Positions 53,945 through 64,000 of a stretch of DNA of 64,000 nt are shown here, in pieces (within the stretch, counting starts at the first letter, position 1; each line of letters begins with the position of its first letter). The stretch spans positions 67,656,702 through 67,720,701 of the forward strand of contig NC_086022.1 in assembly GCF_036323735.1 (NCBI RefSeq), written 5' to 3'. The notes below the pieces were generated by a model. That model saw only the letters and a program-made list of their open reading frames with translations, made no database searches and was not told the origin of the DNA. Both the position numbers and the translations under genes were made by a program. Origin of the DNA: Rattus norvegicus. Lineage: Eukaryota > Chordata > Mammalia > Rodentia > Muridae.

Positions 53945-54651
53945 TGAAAGATCCCCATTTGATATTAGTGCAGCCATTTCTTAAGAATGAGAATCTTTTA
54001 AGCTGGCCCTTGCTTAGCCCCTAGATGTTATACAATAGACCAGAAAGTACAGAAAGCACATTCCCACCCACTCTCTAGGAAGCTGCCGGACCATAAGAAC
54101 AGAGGGTATAGAACATATTTACTGCAGGGCAATTACAAGACAGGAAACATCTCTGGTGGCTAACTGACCACTATAGAAGTGAGATGTCCTTGGTACTGAA
54201 TGCAGCTGTGCTGACATAGCTATAGCCTTGTCCTAGGAACTCAGGAGAGAAACACCTGCCAAGACAGGTATCTTGGTCCTTGTCCTGGGAACCCCAGGAT
54301 GAGAAAACATATATCAAGTCAGACGTCCTTGGTACTGAAATAGCTACATTGATGTGGTTACAGCCTTATCCCAGGAATTCCAGGACGAGAAACATCTGCA
54401 TAGTTATCCTTGGCAAATAAAATAGCTGAGCAAATGAAACTTTGTAATCTTAAATGACTATTTAAGCTGTACATTTCTGTTGTTCGAGGCTCTTCATATC
54501 CCTCCTGCGTGAGGACCGTGTTGAGACCCAATGCATTGGTATCCCAAAGTAAACCTCTTGTTTTTACATCAAGACTGAGTCCCGTGTGTTCGTGGGGTGG
54601 TGAGTGTCCTCAGGACTGGAGTGAGAGTCTCCTCTGTCTGAGGGTCTTTCA
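53945..54651 (+). mobile_element. ERV1-type solo LTR, 707 bp
   Basis: Starts TGAAAGATCC and ends GGGTCTTTCA (imperfect terminal inverted repeat, TG...CA). Flanked by the 4-bp duplication AGAT at 53941-53944 and 54652-54655. The 3' part has 'gtaaacctcttg' and 'gtgtcctcaggactgga', as in gammaretrovirus-like LTRs. The 5' part has diverged tandem repeats (~90 bp, 'gtccttggtactgaa' at about 54188 and 54325). No internal retroviral sequence. Confidence 0.82.
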
Positions 54652-54759
54652 AGATAACATCAGGGCCCTATACAGAATTTCCCCTGTGTTGCTTAAGTTA
54701 CCAATCCAATGTCCCTAGCAGGTGTATTTGTTATTAACTAGCAAGACCGAGTTGGAATG

Positions 54760-55168
54760 TTGTCTTAGTTAGGGTTACTATTGCTGTGATGAAACACCAT
54801 GACCAAAGAAAATTGGGGAAGGATTTGTTTTACTCTTCTACATCACTGTTCATCATCCAAGAAAGTCAGATCAAGAGCCCAAACAGAAACCTGGAGGCAG
54901 GAGCTGATTCAGATGCCATGGAGGGAGGCTGCTTACTGGTTTGTTCCCCATGGCTTGCTCAGTCTGCTGTCTTATAGAATCCAGACCCACCAACCTGTCA
55001 ATAGTACCACCCACAAAGGGCCGGGCCCTCTCTCATTGACCACTCATTAAGAAAATGCCCTACAAGTTTACCTTCAGCTGGATCTCATGGAGGCATTTTC
55101 TCAGTTGAGGCTCCCTCCTCTCTGATGACTCCGATAACTCTCAAGTTGACATAAAACTAGCCAGTCCA
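54760..55168 (-). mobile_element. MaLR-like LTR, antisense, nearly complete
   Basis: On + from 'tcttagttagggttactatt' to 'gacataaaactagccagtcc'. Same family as 12945 and 28458. Confidence 0.65.
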
Positions 55169-55364
55169 AATGTGATATTTAGGGTAACCTGAATCTGTGT
55201 TCCGGCTGGCTACAGTCACTTCTGTTTGGCTCCTGAATAAGCTATCTTTTATCCCCTTTGAGGGGAGAAGTATTGACATGGGACAAGTCCATGGAAGAGA
55301 AGCAATAGGGAGAGTGCCCCAAAGCGGGTGTCAGGTGTGTGCAATCCTACATGGCCTGACCTAC

Positions 55365-55436
55365 CTTCCAGCGGCCATATCTGTCAGCCAAGAGACCAAA
55401 GAGGATGCTGGATACCATGTAGCCAAAAAACACCAT
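55365..55436 (-). CDS. Svopl: Svopl exon: TM2 and MFS motif A
   Basis: 72 bp, 24 codons, phase 0 both ends. Acceptor TTTCAG, donor GTAGGT. It encodes MVFFGYMVSSILFGLLADRY GRWK. G-L-L-A-D-R-Y-G-R-W-K is the major facilitator motif A in the loop between TM2 and TM3, with the gating Asp and the Arg residues present. Confidence 0.97.
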
Positions 55437-55821
55437 CTGAAATCAGGGTGAAAAAAAAAAAAACAACAACCAGTGTTGTAAGCAGAATACACCAGTAAGC
55501 AGTGTGTTTGCTATATTAAGCACGTAGCCATCCCAAGTAAGATTAGGTTGCAGATGGGTTTCCCAAAGCATTTCAGGGCTCAGGGAGCACAGGCAGGCTC
55601 CTGAGGTTTGTGGCTATTCATCTTTTATAAACATCCTGTACTGACATGGCCCAGGTAGAAATGGGTCCACAGAGCATTTCCTTCTCCCAGACACGGGCTT
55701 CGGCTGTGCCTGGACCAACACTGTGACTTCCCATTGTCATTTAAGATCTGGTCATGCCTGTTATGCCATATTCCAACACAAGCCACTGTCACCAAAGCAG
55801 CCTTTCCTTGTACTTCTCGAG
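55437..55821 (-). other. Svopl: Svopl intron, unique part
   Basis: No repeat recognised apart from a short A-run at 55451. Confidence 0.5.
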
Positions 55822-56025
55822 GGCTGGGGCTGGGGCTCCATTAGTAGGATGCTTGCTTAGACACATAAAACCCTGGCTCTATCCTCAGCTCCACATAAAA
55901 TCAGGCATGAGGGTTCATGTCTGCAATCCCAGCACTCTGCAGGTGGAAGCAAGAGAGTCAGAAATTTAAGGTTATCCTTGAGTACATAGTGCAGTGGAGG
56001 CCAGCTTGGGCTACACGGATGCAGA
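55822..56025 (+). mobile_element. B4 SINE
   Basis: ID-like head ('gcttgcttagacacataaaa', 'ctggctctatcctcagctcc') fused to a B1-like body ('tctgcaatcccagcactctg'). Confidence 0.8.
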
Positions 56026-56218
56026 TTCATAGACTTGGCCTGGTCCAACTGCCTTGAAAGGCACTCCTGGCTGTGAGGCACTGTGAGCCAGCCTCCCAGT
56101 TCCTAAGAAACAGAAGCACTCCCTCAGGCAGTGAAGCTTTCGGGGGGCCATCTGTGTATCTCTGCGATCCCTCGAAGTCACCAAAGCACACAGAAGCTTG
56201 GCTGAGCAATTACTCTTT

Positions 56219-56392
56219 TAAAAAAAAGATTTATTTATTATATATGAGTACACTGTAGTTGTCTTCTGACACACCAGAAGAGGGCATCAGATCTCATTAC
56301 AGATGGTTATGAGTCACCATGTGGTTGCTGGGATTTGAACTCAGGACCTCTGGAAGAAGTCAGTGCTCTTAACCGCTGAGCCATCTCTCCTA
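56219..56392 (-). mobile_element. B2 SINE, antisense
   Basis: 'aaagatttatttattatata', 'tgacacaccagaagagggca' and 'ctgagccatctctcc'. Flanked by near-identical GAGCAATTACTCTT / AAGCAACTACTCTT. Confidence 0.93.
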
Positions 56393-56830
56393 AGCAACTA
56401 CTCTTAATTAGTCATTAATCTTATGTACCCTGTATAACTTGTAAACACCATTGTATCCTGGCAACTACAACTATATTCTGTCTCTGATAAGCCTATAAAG
56501 AGTCTGATTGCTTGCAGTAAACTTGTCTCAGCCTCAGTCTTGTTGAGAGCCTTCCAAACCAGGCCTGGTTTTAGGAGACTTAGTTCAGTAAGCACTGGTG
56601 CTTACACATAGAGACCCTGTCTCAATAAACAAATACATAAAACCCCTGAAACTGTAAACCCTAAGGCGGAGCCACCCTGCTTTCCTCTCTTGTCTAACAC
56701 TTCACTCAGCCCTGGCTCTGTGTACTTAGCACCTACTTCTTTGCCTTCCAGACAATTGCCTCTCCCCTTCGGAAGCCTCCTGGCTGATGCCTCCAGGAAA
56801 AGAGACGCACAATGCCAGCTTTGCTTCCAC

Positions 56831-56832
<2 letters not shown>
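56393..56832 (-). other. Svopl: Svopl intron, unclassified
   Basis: No confident repeat name. Contains 'ctctgataagcctataaaga'-type LTR-like phrases but no clear ends. Confidence 0.35.

Positions 56833-56880
<48 letters not shown>
56833..56880. repeat. (CT)n microsatellite
   Basis: About 24 CT units. Confidence 0.98.
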
Positions 56881-56883
<3 letters not shown>

Positions 56884-57152
56884 CTGCCCGCTCTGTTTCT
56901 CTTCCTCCCTTCCCTTCATAAGAAAGGCTCACAAGAACTATTTGAGTGACATCATCATCATGCAAGCACACTTGCCCCCCCCCCACACTTCTGTGCTGTG
57001 GATCAAATCCAGGGCTTTAGGTTCCCATAAATTCTCTTATATAAATCATTTGCTAATTATTTTATAATTATCTGCTAAATTGAAAATTAGCAAAAATTTG
57101 TATGTATGTAGTGGGTTTTGTTGCTATAGCATTTTTATATACATTTTAAAAA

Positions 57153-57715
57153 TGTGTGCGTGTATGTGTATGTATGAGAGTGTGCGTGAGTGTGTGAGAG
57201 AGTGTGTGAAAGTATATATGAGTGTGTGTGTATATGAGTGTGAGTGTGTGAGAGTGTGTGTGTATGAGTGTGCTGTGTGTTGTATGCGAGTGTGTGTGTG
57301 AGTGTGCTCTGTGTTGTGTGTGAGAGTGTGTGTGTGTATGAGTGTGTATATGAGTATGCTGTGTGTTGTGTGTGTATGAGTGTCTGTATATATGAGTGTG
57401 AGTGTGTGAGTGTGTGTAAAAGTGTGCTGTGTGTGTGAGTGTATATGAGTGTGTGTGTATAGGAGTGTGTGTGTGTAAGAGTGTGTGTGTATGAGTGTGC
57501 TGTGTGTTGTATGTGAGTGTGTGTGAGTATGCTCTGTGTTGTGAGTGTGTGTATGAATGTGTTGTGAGTGTGTGAAAGTGTGTATGAGTGTGTGAGTGTG
57601 TGTGTATATGAGTGTGAATGTGTGAGAGTGTGTGTGTGAGTGTGTATATGAGTACTCTGTGTGTTGTGAGTGTGTGTATGAGTGTGTTGTGAGTGTGTGA
57701 ATGTGTTGTACATGT
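57153..57715. repeat. Long (TG)-rich compound microsatellite
   Basis: 560 bp built of TGTG blocks separated by AGTG, TATGAG and GTGCTGTGTGTTG modules. It sits in the tail-proximal part of an antisense B2/B3. The long His/Thr-rich ORFs on the minus strand come from this repeat. Confidence 0.97.
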
Positions 57716-57868
57716 GCATGAGGATGTCCAAGGAGCCCAGAAGAGAATGCTGGATAACTGGGTTAGAGCTACAGGTGGTTTGAGCCGTGCAGCATGGCTG
57801 CTGGGACGCAAACCTGTGTCTTCTGCAAGTGCAGCAGGGTTCTTATGGCTGAGTCATCTCTCTAACCC
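57716..57868 (-). mobile_element. B2/B3 SINE, antisense
   Basis: 'aggagcccagaagagaatgc', 'tgtgtcttctgcaagtgcag' and 'gagtcatctctctaacccc'. Confidence 0.8.
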
Positions 57869-57879
57869 CAAGCTTTTTT

Positions 57880-59440
57880 TATGAATCCCTCCTTCCCTTC
57901 TCCTTTCCTTCCTCTCCTGCTTCCTGCTGGTCCCCCCAGCCCCCACCCGCTGTCATGTCACGTGTATTCTGTCACCTTCCCCAATCTTCCCAATACACCT
58001 GTTCCCCACCATGGTCCTCAGCTTCACCACACATATCTGCCCTAAACACACATTTAAAAATTAGAAGCTAAGAGCCACATGAGAAACAGCATGTGGTGTT
58101 TGTTTCCAGTTCCATACATTTCCATATAATATCGTAACTCTTTTTTCCTTATGGCTGGTTAAAGCTCTATTTTGTACACGCACCACATTTTCTTATGCGT
58201 TCATTTGCTGGTGGATCTCTAGGATGACCCCATCTCTAGCCAGTGTGCACAAGGCAGCAGTCATAGATGTGCGAGTGTCTCTGCAGTTGGACCGGGAGTA
58301 TTTTAAGACTACACCCTGGAGCAGTATGGCTGGCTCATATAATAGCTCTAGTTTTAGGTTTTTTTGAGAAGCCTGCATATTGATTTCTATGGGGGCTATG
58401 TCAGTATCAATAGTGGATACGGGCTCCCCCTCCCCCACACCCTTGCCAACATCTGTGATCACTCATTTTGATGGCAGCCACCGTGACTGGGATGAGATAA
58501 AATCTGGAAGTCGTTTTAATTTTCATTCCTCTAATGGCTAAGGATGTTGAATATTTTAAATGTCTATTGGCTGTTTAATTTCTTCTTTTGAGACCTGTTT
58601 ATACCATATACACTGCATCACTGATTTAATGGAAAATTTGGGTTCTTGGTGGGTTTTTCCCCCCAGCTCTTTACATGTTTTGGGTATTAGCCTCCTGTCT
58701 GAGCTGGCAGAGATTTCTCTCCCTTTCTGTAGCCTGCCTCTGCACTCTGCTGACTGCTTCCGTGGTTGGCTTTTTAATTTCAGGTAATCCCTCTTGTCAA
58801 CTGGGGTCATTTCCTGTATTATTGGAGTCTTTCAGAAAGTCCTCGCCTATCTTATGTCTTGAAGGATCCTTTCTCTTTCCCACAAGCAGTTTCAATGTTT
58901 CGGATTTTATATTAAGGTCTCTGATCCATTTTGAATTGATTTTTGTGCAAGGTGAGATGTAGTTCTAATTTCATCCTTTGTGTGTGTACTCCGTTTTCCC
59001 AGCACCCTTTGCAGACGGGCTATATGTGTTCCCATGGGTGTTTTTAACTTTCTCAAAAGCTGCGCGGCCATTGCGGTGCGGGTTTACGTCTGGGTCAACT
59101 GCTGTTTGTCTTCATGTGGATTCTGGCCAGCACTGCTCTGTGTTTGTCATTATGGCTCTTGATGTCATTTGAAGTCAGGGGCCTGCATTCATCTCTTTGC
59201 TTAGGGTTGCTTTGACCATGAGAAGTCTTTTGTGTTTACAAATTAATCTTAGGATTGTTTCTTTCTAGTTCTTCAAAGAGTATCACTGGAGTTTTAATGG
59301 GGACTGGGACACATCTGCAGACAGCCCTCACCAATACAGCCACCTCCAGAGGGTTAACCCTACCAATCCACGAACATGGAGTCGTACCACTTTCTGGTAC
59401 AGTCTTTGTTTTTTTTTAATTATTCAGTGTCTTAGTTTTT
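57880..59440 (-). mobile_element. Old L1 ORF2 3' region, antisense
   Basis: On + it reads as reversed L1 ORF2: 'tgcgttcatttgctggtgga', 'ggagcagtatggctggctca', 'gccaacatctgtgatcactc', 'ggctaaggatgttgaatatt', 'ctctgatccattttgaattg', 'ctaccaatccacgaacatgg'. Frames are broken throughout. It is more diverged than the 36-43 kb L1, and the two are homologous along the C-terminal ORF2. Confidence 0.85.
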
Positions 59441-59635
59441 ACTCCATAGTTCCTTTAGTTACAAAGGCCATGATTTTTGCCCTGGGCTCTACTTTCCGGA
59501 CAGAAACTTGACTCACAACCTGTGTTAACCCTGAAGCCTGCATTTCTATAAGATTGCATAGCAACAGGACACTCCACAGATCCCTTGCACTCTTCCCTAT
59601 GGAGCTCTGATCTCTTATTTAATATAAAATATGAC

Positions 59636-59755
59636 TCGGACAACGATAGTGGCACATCTGTAATCCCAGCACCCGGAGACTGAATGAGGGGTATACAAAT
59701 GGCCATACCCTGAGCAGCACAGTAAGATCCTGTATCAATCACAAAACAAAGGACA
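59636..59755 (+). mobile_element. B1/B4-type SINE, diverged
   Basis: 'gtggcacatctgtaatccca' and 'gcacagtaagatcctgtatc'. Confidence 0.65.
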
Positions 59756-60040
59756 ATCTTCTGACTTAAGCACTACACGCTCTTCTGCTCTTTTCAGAAA
59801 AGGACAGATGTCCTGCTGTGACTGAACACGCATCTGGGCCCCAAGCCTTCCATCCTCCAAGACAGAAAGAAGCAGGGTTTGAACTTATCACACATTAAGA
59901 GTTTACAGAGCAGTTCTCAGGGAGAGGGTGGGGATCCAGCACAGATCTAAATTCAGAGGAAACTGAGTGGACAGGTCTGTCTTCACTGTCCTACCAAGTA
60001 AGGGTCACTCCTCTGTCCATATTCTTGCAAGCTCAAAAGG

Positions 60041-60424
60041 TACGGTGGTTTGAATAGGTATGGTCCCCCCATAGACTCATGTATTTAAATGCTTGGCCCA
60101 TAGGGAGTGACACTGCTGGGAGGTGTGCCCTTATTGGAGTAGGTGTGGCCTTGTTGGAAGTGTGTCACTGTAAAGGCAAGCTCTGAGGTCTTATATATGC
60201 TCAGATACACTCAGTATGATGCACAGTCTCCTTCCGCTGACTTCAGATGTAGATGCAGAACTCTCAGCTCCTCCAACACACTCCTGCACACTGCCATGCC
60301 TCCCACCATGAGGATAATGGACTAAGTCTCTGAAACTGTAAGCTAGCCCCAGCTAAATGTTTTTCTTGATAAGAGTTCCTGCGGTCATCGTGTTTCTTTA
60401 CACCAATGAGACCCTAACTAAGGT
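60041..60424 (+). mobile_element. MaLR-like solo LTR, sense
   Basis: 'acggtggtttgaataggtat', 'ccatagggagtgacactgct', 'taatggactaagtctctgaa' and 'gagaccctaactaagg'. Same family as 48848 but with a short VNTR and no internal part. Confidence 0.65.
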
Positions 60425-60441
60425 ACAAGAGTATAAGCCAG

Positions 60442-60539
60442 GGGGTTGGGGATTTAGCTCAGTGGTAGAGCGCTTGCCTAGGAAGCACAAGGCCCTGGGT
60501 TCAGTCCCCAGCTCCGAAAAAGAAAAAAAAAAAAAAGAA
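60442..60539 (+). mobile_element. ID element with 10-bp TSD
   Basis: 'gggttggggatttagctcag' to 'cagctccg' and A-tail. Flanked by TATAAGCCAG at 60432-60441 and 60540-60549. Confidence 0.96.
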
Positions 60540-60549
60540 TATAAGCCAG

Positions 60550-61454
60550 GGAATGGTGGGTGGATGAGAAGAGGGCAATGAGAAAGCGTCTAGAATTTTC
60601 CATAACCACTTTCAGACATTAGACCTAACCCTGTCTTACAGAATCTTGCCCTCGAAGCTTCTGCCACCTGCCCGTTACAAGTCACCACCTTCCTGGCTCC
60701 CAGACAGTCCTCTCAGTCTCGCCACATCCTGGAGTGTTATTCTAGGTTATGTGTTGTGTCCAGAACACACAGTCTCATCTCCAGGCACTGTTGTTCACCA
60801 CCACGTACTGCCTCCCTGGTATCTGGCCCATCAGCCATAGTTCCTCAGAATCCTCGGGATACCCGGTCATTGCCTTCTTTAAGCCCTTCAGTGACTGCTC
60901 ACATCCACAGCATGGCCTCACATTTTCAATATGTCCTCTTTGCATACTAGCCAAACCGTGTGTCAGACAGCAAGCGTACTTTAATATCCATGTCGTAAGA
61001 AACATAACGACTATGAAGTACGAACCCTTTGTGTAAAGTTGCTTCTCGTTACACAGACTGGGAATCTGAAAACTGTGACACGTACTGTGTCAAATGTCCT
61101 TTTCAGGGAGGCCTTAATGCTTTGGTGGATGTTGAGTGGAGATCAGCTGCAGGGCTGGATGCTAGGGAGGAGGGGCTGGAGCTGTGATCCACAGCAGTGC
61201 ATGGAGGTGAGACAGTTCTAGAATTACCAAGGCGATAAAATCAGCCAGGAATGCTTGACCACTCGTGGTTACTCACTAGACTGAAAGAGAAGGCAAGAAA
61301 GGCATTGGATGCTGACTGCATAGGGCCTGGAAGCCCACAAGGTTTGGAGGGCCAGCACTGTTCATCATGGCTGGGGTCAGGGTTGGCTGTGAGCTGGAAA
61401 GAAAGCCGGGAACTCGGGGTGTTCATTCACAGGATACAGGCAGCAGGTACTCAC
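60550..61454 (-). other. Svopl: Svopl intron, unique part
   Basis: About 900 bp with no confident repeat. Overlapping ORFs of 60-95 codons on both strands have no splice or domain support. Confidence 0.5.
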
Positions 61455-61553
61455 CGTGGTGACAAACGCCACCTGCCAGTTCTCCAGTTGCCATTCACAG
61501 CGGATGACAGGAGACACAACTGCTATTAACATGATCTCCATGGCCTCCACAAC
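61455..61553 (-). CDS. Svopl: Svopl exon: TM1 end to TM2 start
   Basis: 99 bp, 33 codons, phase 0 both ends. Acceptor TTCAG, donor GTGAGT. It encodes VVEAMEIMLIAVVSPVIRCE then WQLENWQVAFVTT. The A-M-E-I-M-L helix followed by C-E-W-x-L-x-x-W-Q-V-A is the conserved TM1/first-loop signature of SVOP and SVOPL. It is the most 5' Svopl exon in the window. Confidence 0.96.
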
Positions 61554-61656
61554 CTGAAGGAGAAGGAGGAAACAAAACCCCATCTATACACCAGCTCATG
61601 TCACCTCCACACAAGCATGCCACCCTCCTAGTCCCAGTGTCCTCATTCCCCTAGGT

Positions 61657-61866
61657 CAGCAGTTCTCAATCTGGGGGTCCTCAACCTAGGGGTTGAACGA
61701 CCTGTTAACGGGCTCACCTAAGATCATCAGAAAACAACACAAATATCTACAGTAGCAAATTTACAGTTATGAAACAGCAATGAAAATAATTTGATGGTTG
61801 AGGGGGTCACCACAACATGAGGCACTGTATTAAAGGGTCACAGAATTAGAAAGTTGGGAACCACTA
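61657..61866. mobile_element. URR1/hAT-Charlie-like DNA transposon fossil
   Basis: Left end CAGCAGTTCTCAATC and right end 'aaagttgggaaccact' form an imperfect terminal inverted repeat. In between are 'aaatttacagttatgaaaca' and 'ggtcaccacaacatgaggca'. This fits the short non-autonomous rodent hAT element URR1. Confidence 0.75.
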
Positions 61867-61882
61867 GGTGGAGAGGGATAGA

Positions 61883-61993
61883 GTAGAGCCAGTCACAGTA
61901 GCATATACCTGTGATCCCACGAGGCAGGAACATCATGGGTTTGAGACCAGCATTGGCTGGCTTCAAGACCCTGAATCAAAAACCCAAAGTAGT
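61883..61993 (+). mobile_element. B1-like SINE, diverged
   Basis: 'cacagtagcatatacctgtg' and 'gggtttgagaccagcattgg'. Confidence 0.6.
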
Positions 61994-62382
61994 ACAAGAA
62001 GAACGTAGATACCTACAATTGACCCTTTCATGGATGTAGCATTCATAGTTCACACAATGAGAGTTCCCCCTAAAGACTGAGAGCACATATTCCCTTGTGA
62101 TCTTGCATTTTCTCAGTTACACTGACTGAGGGGCCAGTCACTTAGCTCATGGCTGAGCCTGGCTAGCCTCAGCATATTATCTGGAGGGTAGGACACACCT
62201 TTCCAAACGGTGTGTTTAAATAGCTTCTTACATCAGGAAGCTGGGATCTCAAGAAGATTGGAAAGTTTCTGAAGGCTGAAAACAGTAATACCCAGACACA
62301 GGTTAGGAGCTCATAATCGGGACACAGGGTCTCCTGATGGCGTATGTGCTGAGTATTTTGAGGAGAATGGATAACTAGCATT
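61994..62382 (-). other. Svopl: Svopl intron, unclassified
   Basis: No confident repeat or exon. Confidence 0.45.
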
Positions 62383-62575
62383 CTAGTGTACTTCGTGTCG
62401 CTGTGATGAACACCATGACAAAAAGCAACGAGGGGAAGAAAGGGTTTATTTAATATACAGACTGTAGTCCATCATAGAGAGAAGCCAAGGTGTAGTGGCA
62501 AATTAGCTAAACCACTTTGTCCTCCCAACAGGTAACAGGTATGCACCCACCTAAGAGCTATCTGGATTCACTAAT

Positions 62576-62578
<3 letters not shown>

Positions 62579-62611
<33 letters not shown>
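62579..62611. repeat. (AC)n microsatellite
   Basis: About 16 AC units. Confidence 0.96.
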
Positions 62612-62614
<3 letters not shown>

Positions 62615-62838
62615 CAGTTAATTTTAAATATGCCTTGACAGTTCTAATCCTCCACCCAGCTAGCATATATTTCCCTCCAGTATTCCTGGCTCAATACCTT
62701 CTATGTTTTATCTTTGCTGCCCTATTACTTTCTGGGCAGCCCCTCCTATAGGGCCACTTTCCCATTCCACCTACATTTTGGATGAATTTTCTTCTGCAGC
62801 TCTAAATCTGATCTGTCTCCCTCTGAGACATGGCAATT

Positions 62839-62930
62839 TCTCTCTCTCTCCCTCCCTCTCCCCCCCCCTCTCTCTCTCTCTCTCTCCCCCTCTCCTCTCC
62901 CCTCCCTTCCTCCCTCCCTCTCTTATTTTT
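62839..62930. repeat. (CT/CCCT)n pyrimidine tract
   Basis: About 90 bp of C and T only. Confidence 0.96.
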
Positions 62931-63335
62931 CCCAGTTCCTAGCTCTAGCAAATCTAAAGATCCCACCTCAGTCTAGTACCCAGCCATTGACCATTGGCAA
63001 ACCAATTGGGGTTAAGGACCTTCAGCATTTGGACACACAGATTCCTGATTTGGGGCATCAGATTAATTCACACCATGGTAGGAGCTCAAAGAAGAAACCT
63101 GTAGGCAGGGATGGAAACAGAGACTGTGGGGAAATGTTATTTATAGACTTGTGTAGCTACCTTTCTTAACAGTCTAGGCCCATCTGCCCAAGGTTGGGAC
63201 CACCCACAGTGAGCTTCCATCCAACCCACCCTTGCATCAATCAGCAATCCAGAGAATGTCCCCCAGACATGCCCACAGGACAACCTAATGGGGTCCACTC
63301 TCCAGTTGAGGTTTCCTCTTCCCAAACAAGCAAAC

Positions 63336-64000
63336 CATACCAGAACAAATAATTTTTTGCTCATATCCCATACTCCATTTCAGCATGGATTTATCACCCA
63401 GGGAAAGAAAGCAGATGTCAAAAATGAATGAATAGAAACAGGTGAATTAGGTTTAAAAAAAAAAACACAAAACAAAAACCAACCAACCATCGAACCAGAG
63501 ACTTGATAGCACATGATGAGCTTCTTAAAGACATTTGCAGAAAGAGACATGCCCAAGTGTGTGTGTGACCAATTGGTGGGTCTTCACCAATGCCTTCCAT
63601 GGCCTCTCACAGTGCCGAGCCTCAGGTACCCTTCATGACCCCTTCATGCCTTCAAAACCAGTACCACCTGGGCGACTCTCACACATTACCAAGTCCAGCC
63701 GCAGCACAAGGTATAACCTTGGCTATTTCTGGAACACAACCTCTTTGTGCTCAGAAAACACTTCCCAGATTTCACCTCAATGATGCTGGTCTCTTCTTAG
63801 TCACCACTAATTTCTTAGCTCCAGCTGACCATCGTCAACATGCAAAGGCTTTGCTTTAGTAGATCCTGGTATCTTGTTGATCACAGCTGATTCTTCAGCC
63901 CCAGCTGACCCAGACCACAGAAATCTTCACAATCAAAACAGCAATGGCCCTGAGAAGAGTCTCTCTGAAATTTCACAAGCCAGGCCTCCATTGCTTGCAC
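63336..64000 (-). other. Svopl: Svopl intron to window edge
   Basis: No Svopl exon was found: the preceding exon should carry the helix before VVEAMEI and no matching minus-strand frame with splice sites is present. No confident repeat. Confidence 0.5.

Larger units (their letters stand above)
62491..63059. other. Unclassified insertion within the LTR
   Basis: Holds an AC tract (62579-62611) and a CT-rich tract (62839-62930) plus AT-balanced sequence. It may be an old LTR fragment; no ends or TSD found. Confidence 0.3.
62383..63335 (-). mobile_element. MaLR-like LTR, antisense, split by other sequence
   Basis: 62383-62490 ('cgctgtgatgaacaccatga', 'aagggtttatttaatataca') and about 63060-63335 ('gggaccacccacagtgagct', 'cagttgaggtttcctcttcc') look like the two ends of one LTR. 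About 570 bp between them is not part of it. Confidence 0.45.
8460..64000 (-). other. Svopl: Svopl gene (SV2-related protein-like transporter), 5' end beyond window
   Basis: Thirteen coding exons on the minus strand: 61455-61553, 55365-55436, 53242-53366, 51244-51307, 47231-47356, 45626-45754, 35440-35513, 33143-33354, 29673-29784, 27292-27373, 26297-26386, 11115-11228, 9093-9104. All have GT-AG borders and all phases match. They give 436 codons plus stop, from within TM1 to the C-terminal Gln-Ile-Lys. The family is ~490 residues, so about 57 N-terminal residues are encoded to the right of the window. Family hallmarks: motif A (GLLADRYGRWK) between TM2 and TM3, an RTMVGCGVSG TM4, PESARF after TM6, and TAEVYPTxMRALG before TM11. 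SVOPL is an orphan major facilitator of the SV2/SLC22 group; its substrate is not established. The exon set and residues distinguish it from SVOP and SV2A-C, which have different loops. Confidence 0.95.

Noticed and set aside
57146..57811. 221- and 198-codon His/Thr-rich ORFs on -
   Set aside because: They translate a TG-rich microsatellite; all phases are open because the repeat lacks stops.
1..64000. A novel multi-gene system such as defence, biosynthesis or a phage
   Set aside because: The window is mammalian intronic and intergenic DNA with two known host genes. No clustered novel coding sequence was found on either strand.

Overview
The window is rodent nuclear DNA, almost certainly brown rat. 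The evidence is two spliced vertebrate genes with GT-AG introns, a dense load of rodent SINEs (B1, B2/B3, B4), rat-type tRNA-derived ID elements with intact target-site duplications (TSDs), and a young rat-type L1 with its own 5' UTR. It contains no operons, CRISPR arrays or prokaryotic features. Names rest on motif recognition; no database search was possible.

Gene layout. Positions 1 to about 5 kb (+ strand) hold the 3' end of Trim24: a bromodomain exon (716-865), the last coding exon (1513-1722) and a 3' UTR of uncertain length. From about 8.46 kb to beyond the right edge (- strand) lies Svopl, an SV2-related 12-helix major facilitator transporter. Thirteen coding exons can be placed to the base, and every one joins in phase. 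Together they give 436 codons plus a stop, from TM1 to the C-terminus. The first ~57 residues and the promoter lie to the right of the window. The two genes converge tail to tail, with at most a few kb between them.

Repeat layout. 5.9-7.1 kb: a GC-rich retroposon with flanking direct repeats. 17.3-22.6 kb: an old, internally deleted L1 broken by an ID, an ERVK-type solo LTR, B2, B1s and GATA/CA/CATA microsatellites. 23.1-23.6 kb: an old LTR split by a B4. 27.8-28.4 and 31.1-32.6 kb: 3' ends of Lx-like L1s. 36.07-43.48 kb: a 7.4-kb rat L1 insertion bounded by a perfect 14-bp TSD. It has an inverted 5' half (twin priming), a ~760-bp probable 3' transduction, and a second L1 tail inserted inside it. 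43.8 kb: a perfect 16-bp minisatellite. 48.8-50.1 kb: an MaLR-like provirus remnant with a VNTR in its LTR. 53.9-54.7 kb: an ERV1-type solo LTR with a 4-bp TSD. 57.2-57.7 kb: a 560-bp TG-rich microsatellite. 57.9-59.4 kb: an old antisense L1. 61.7 kb: a URR1/hAT-like fossil.

All functional coding sequence here belongs to the two host genes. The notable material is the mobile-element archaeology inside Svopl introns and its possible effects on Svopl splicing. I see no evidence of a novel biological system beyond that.
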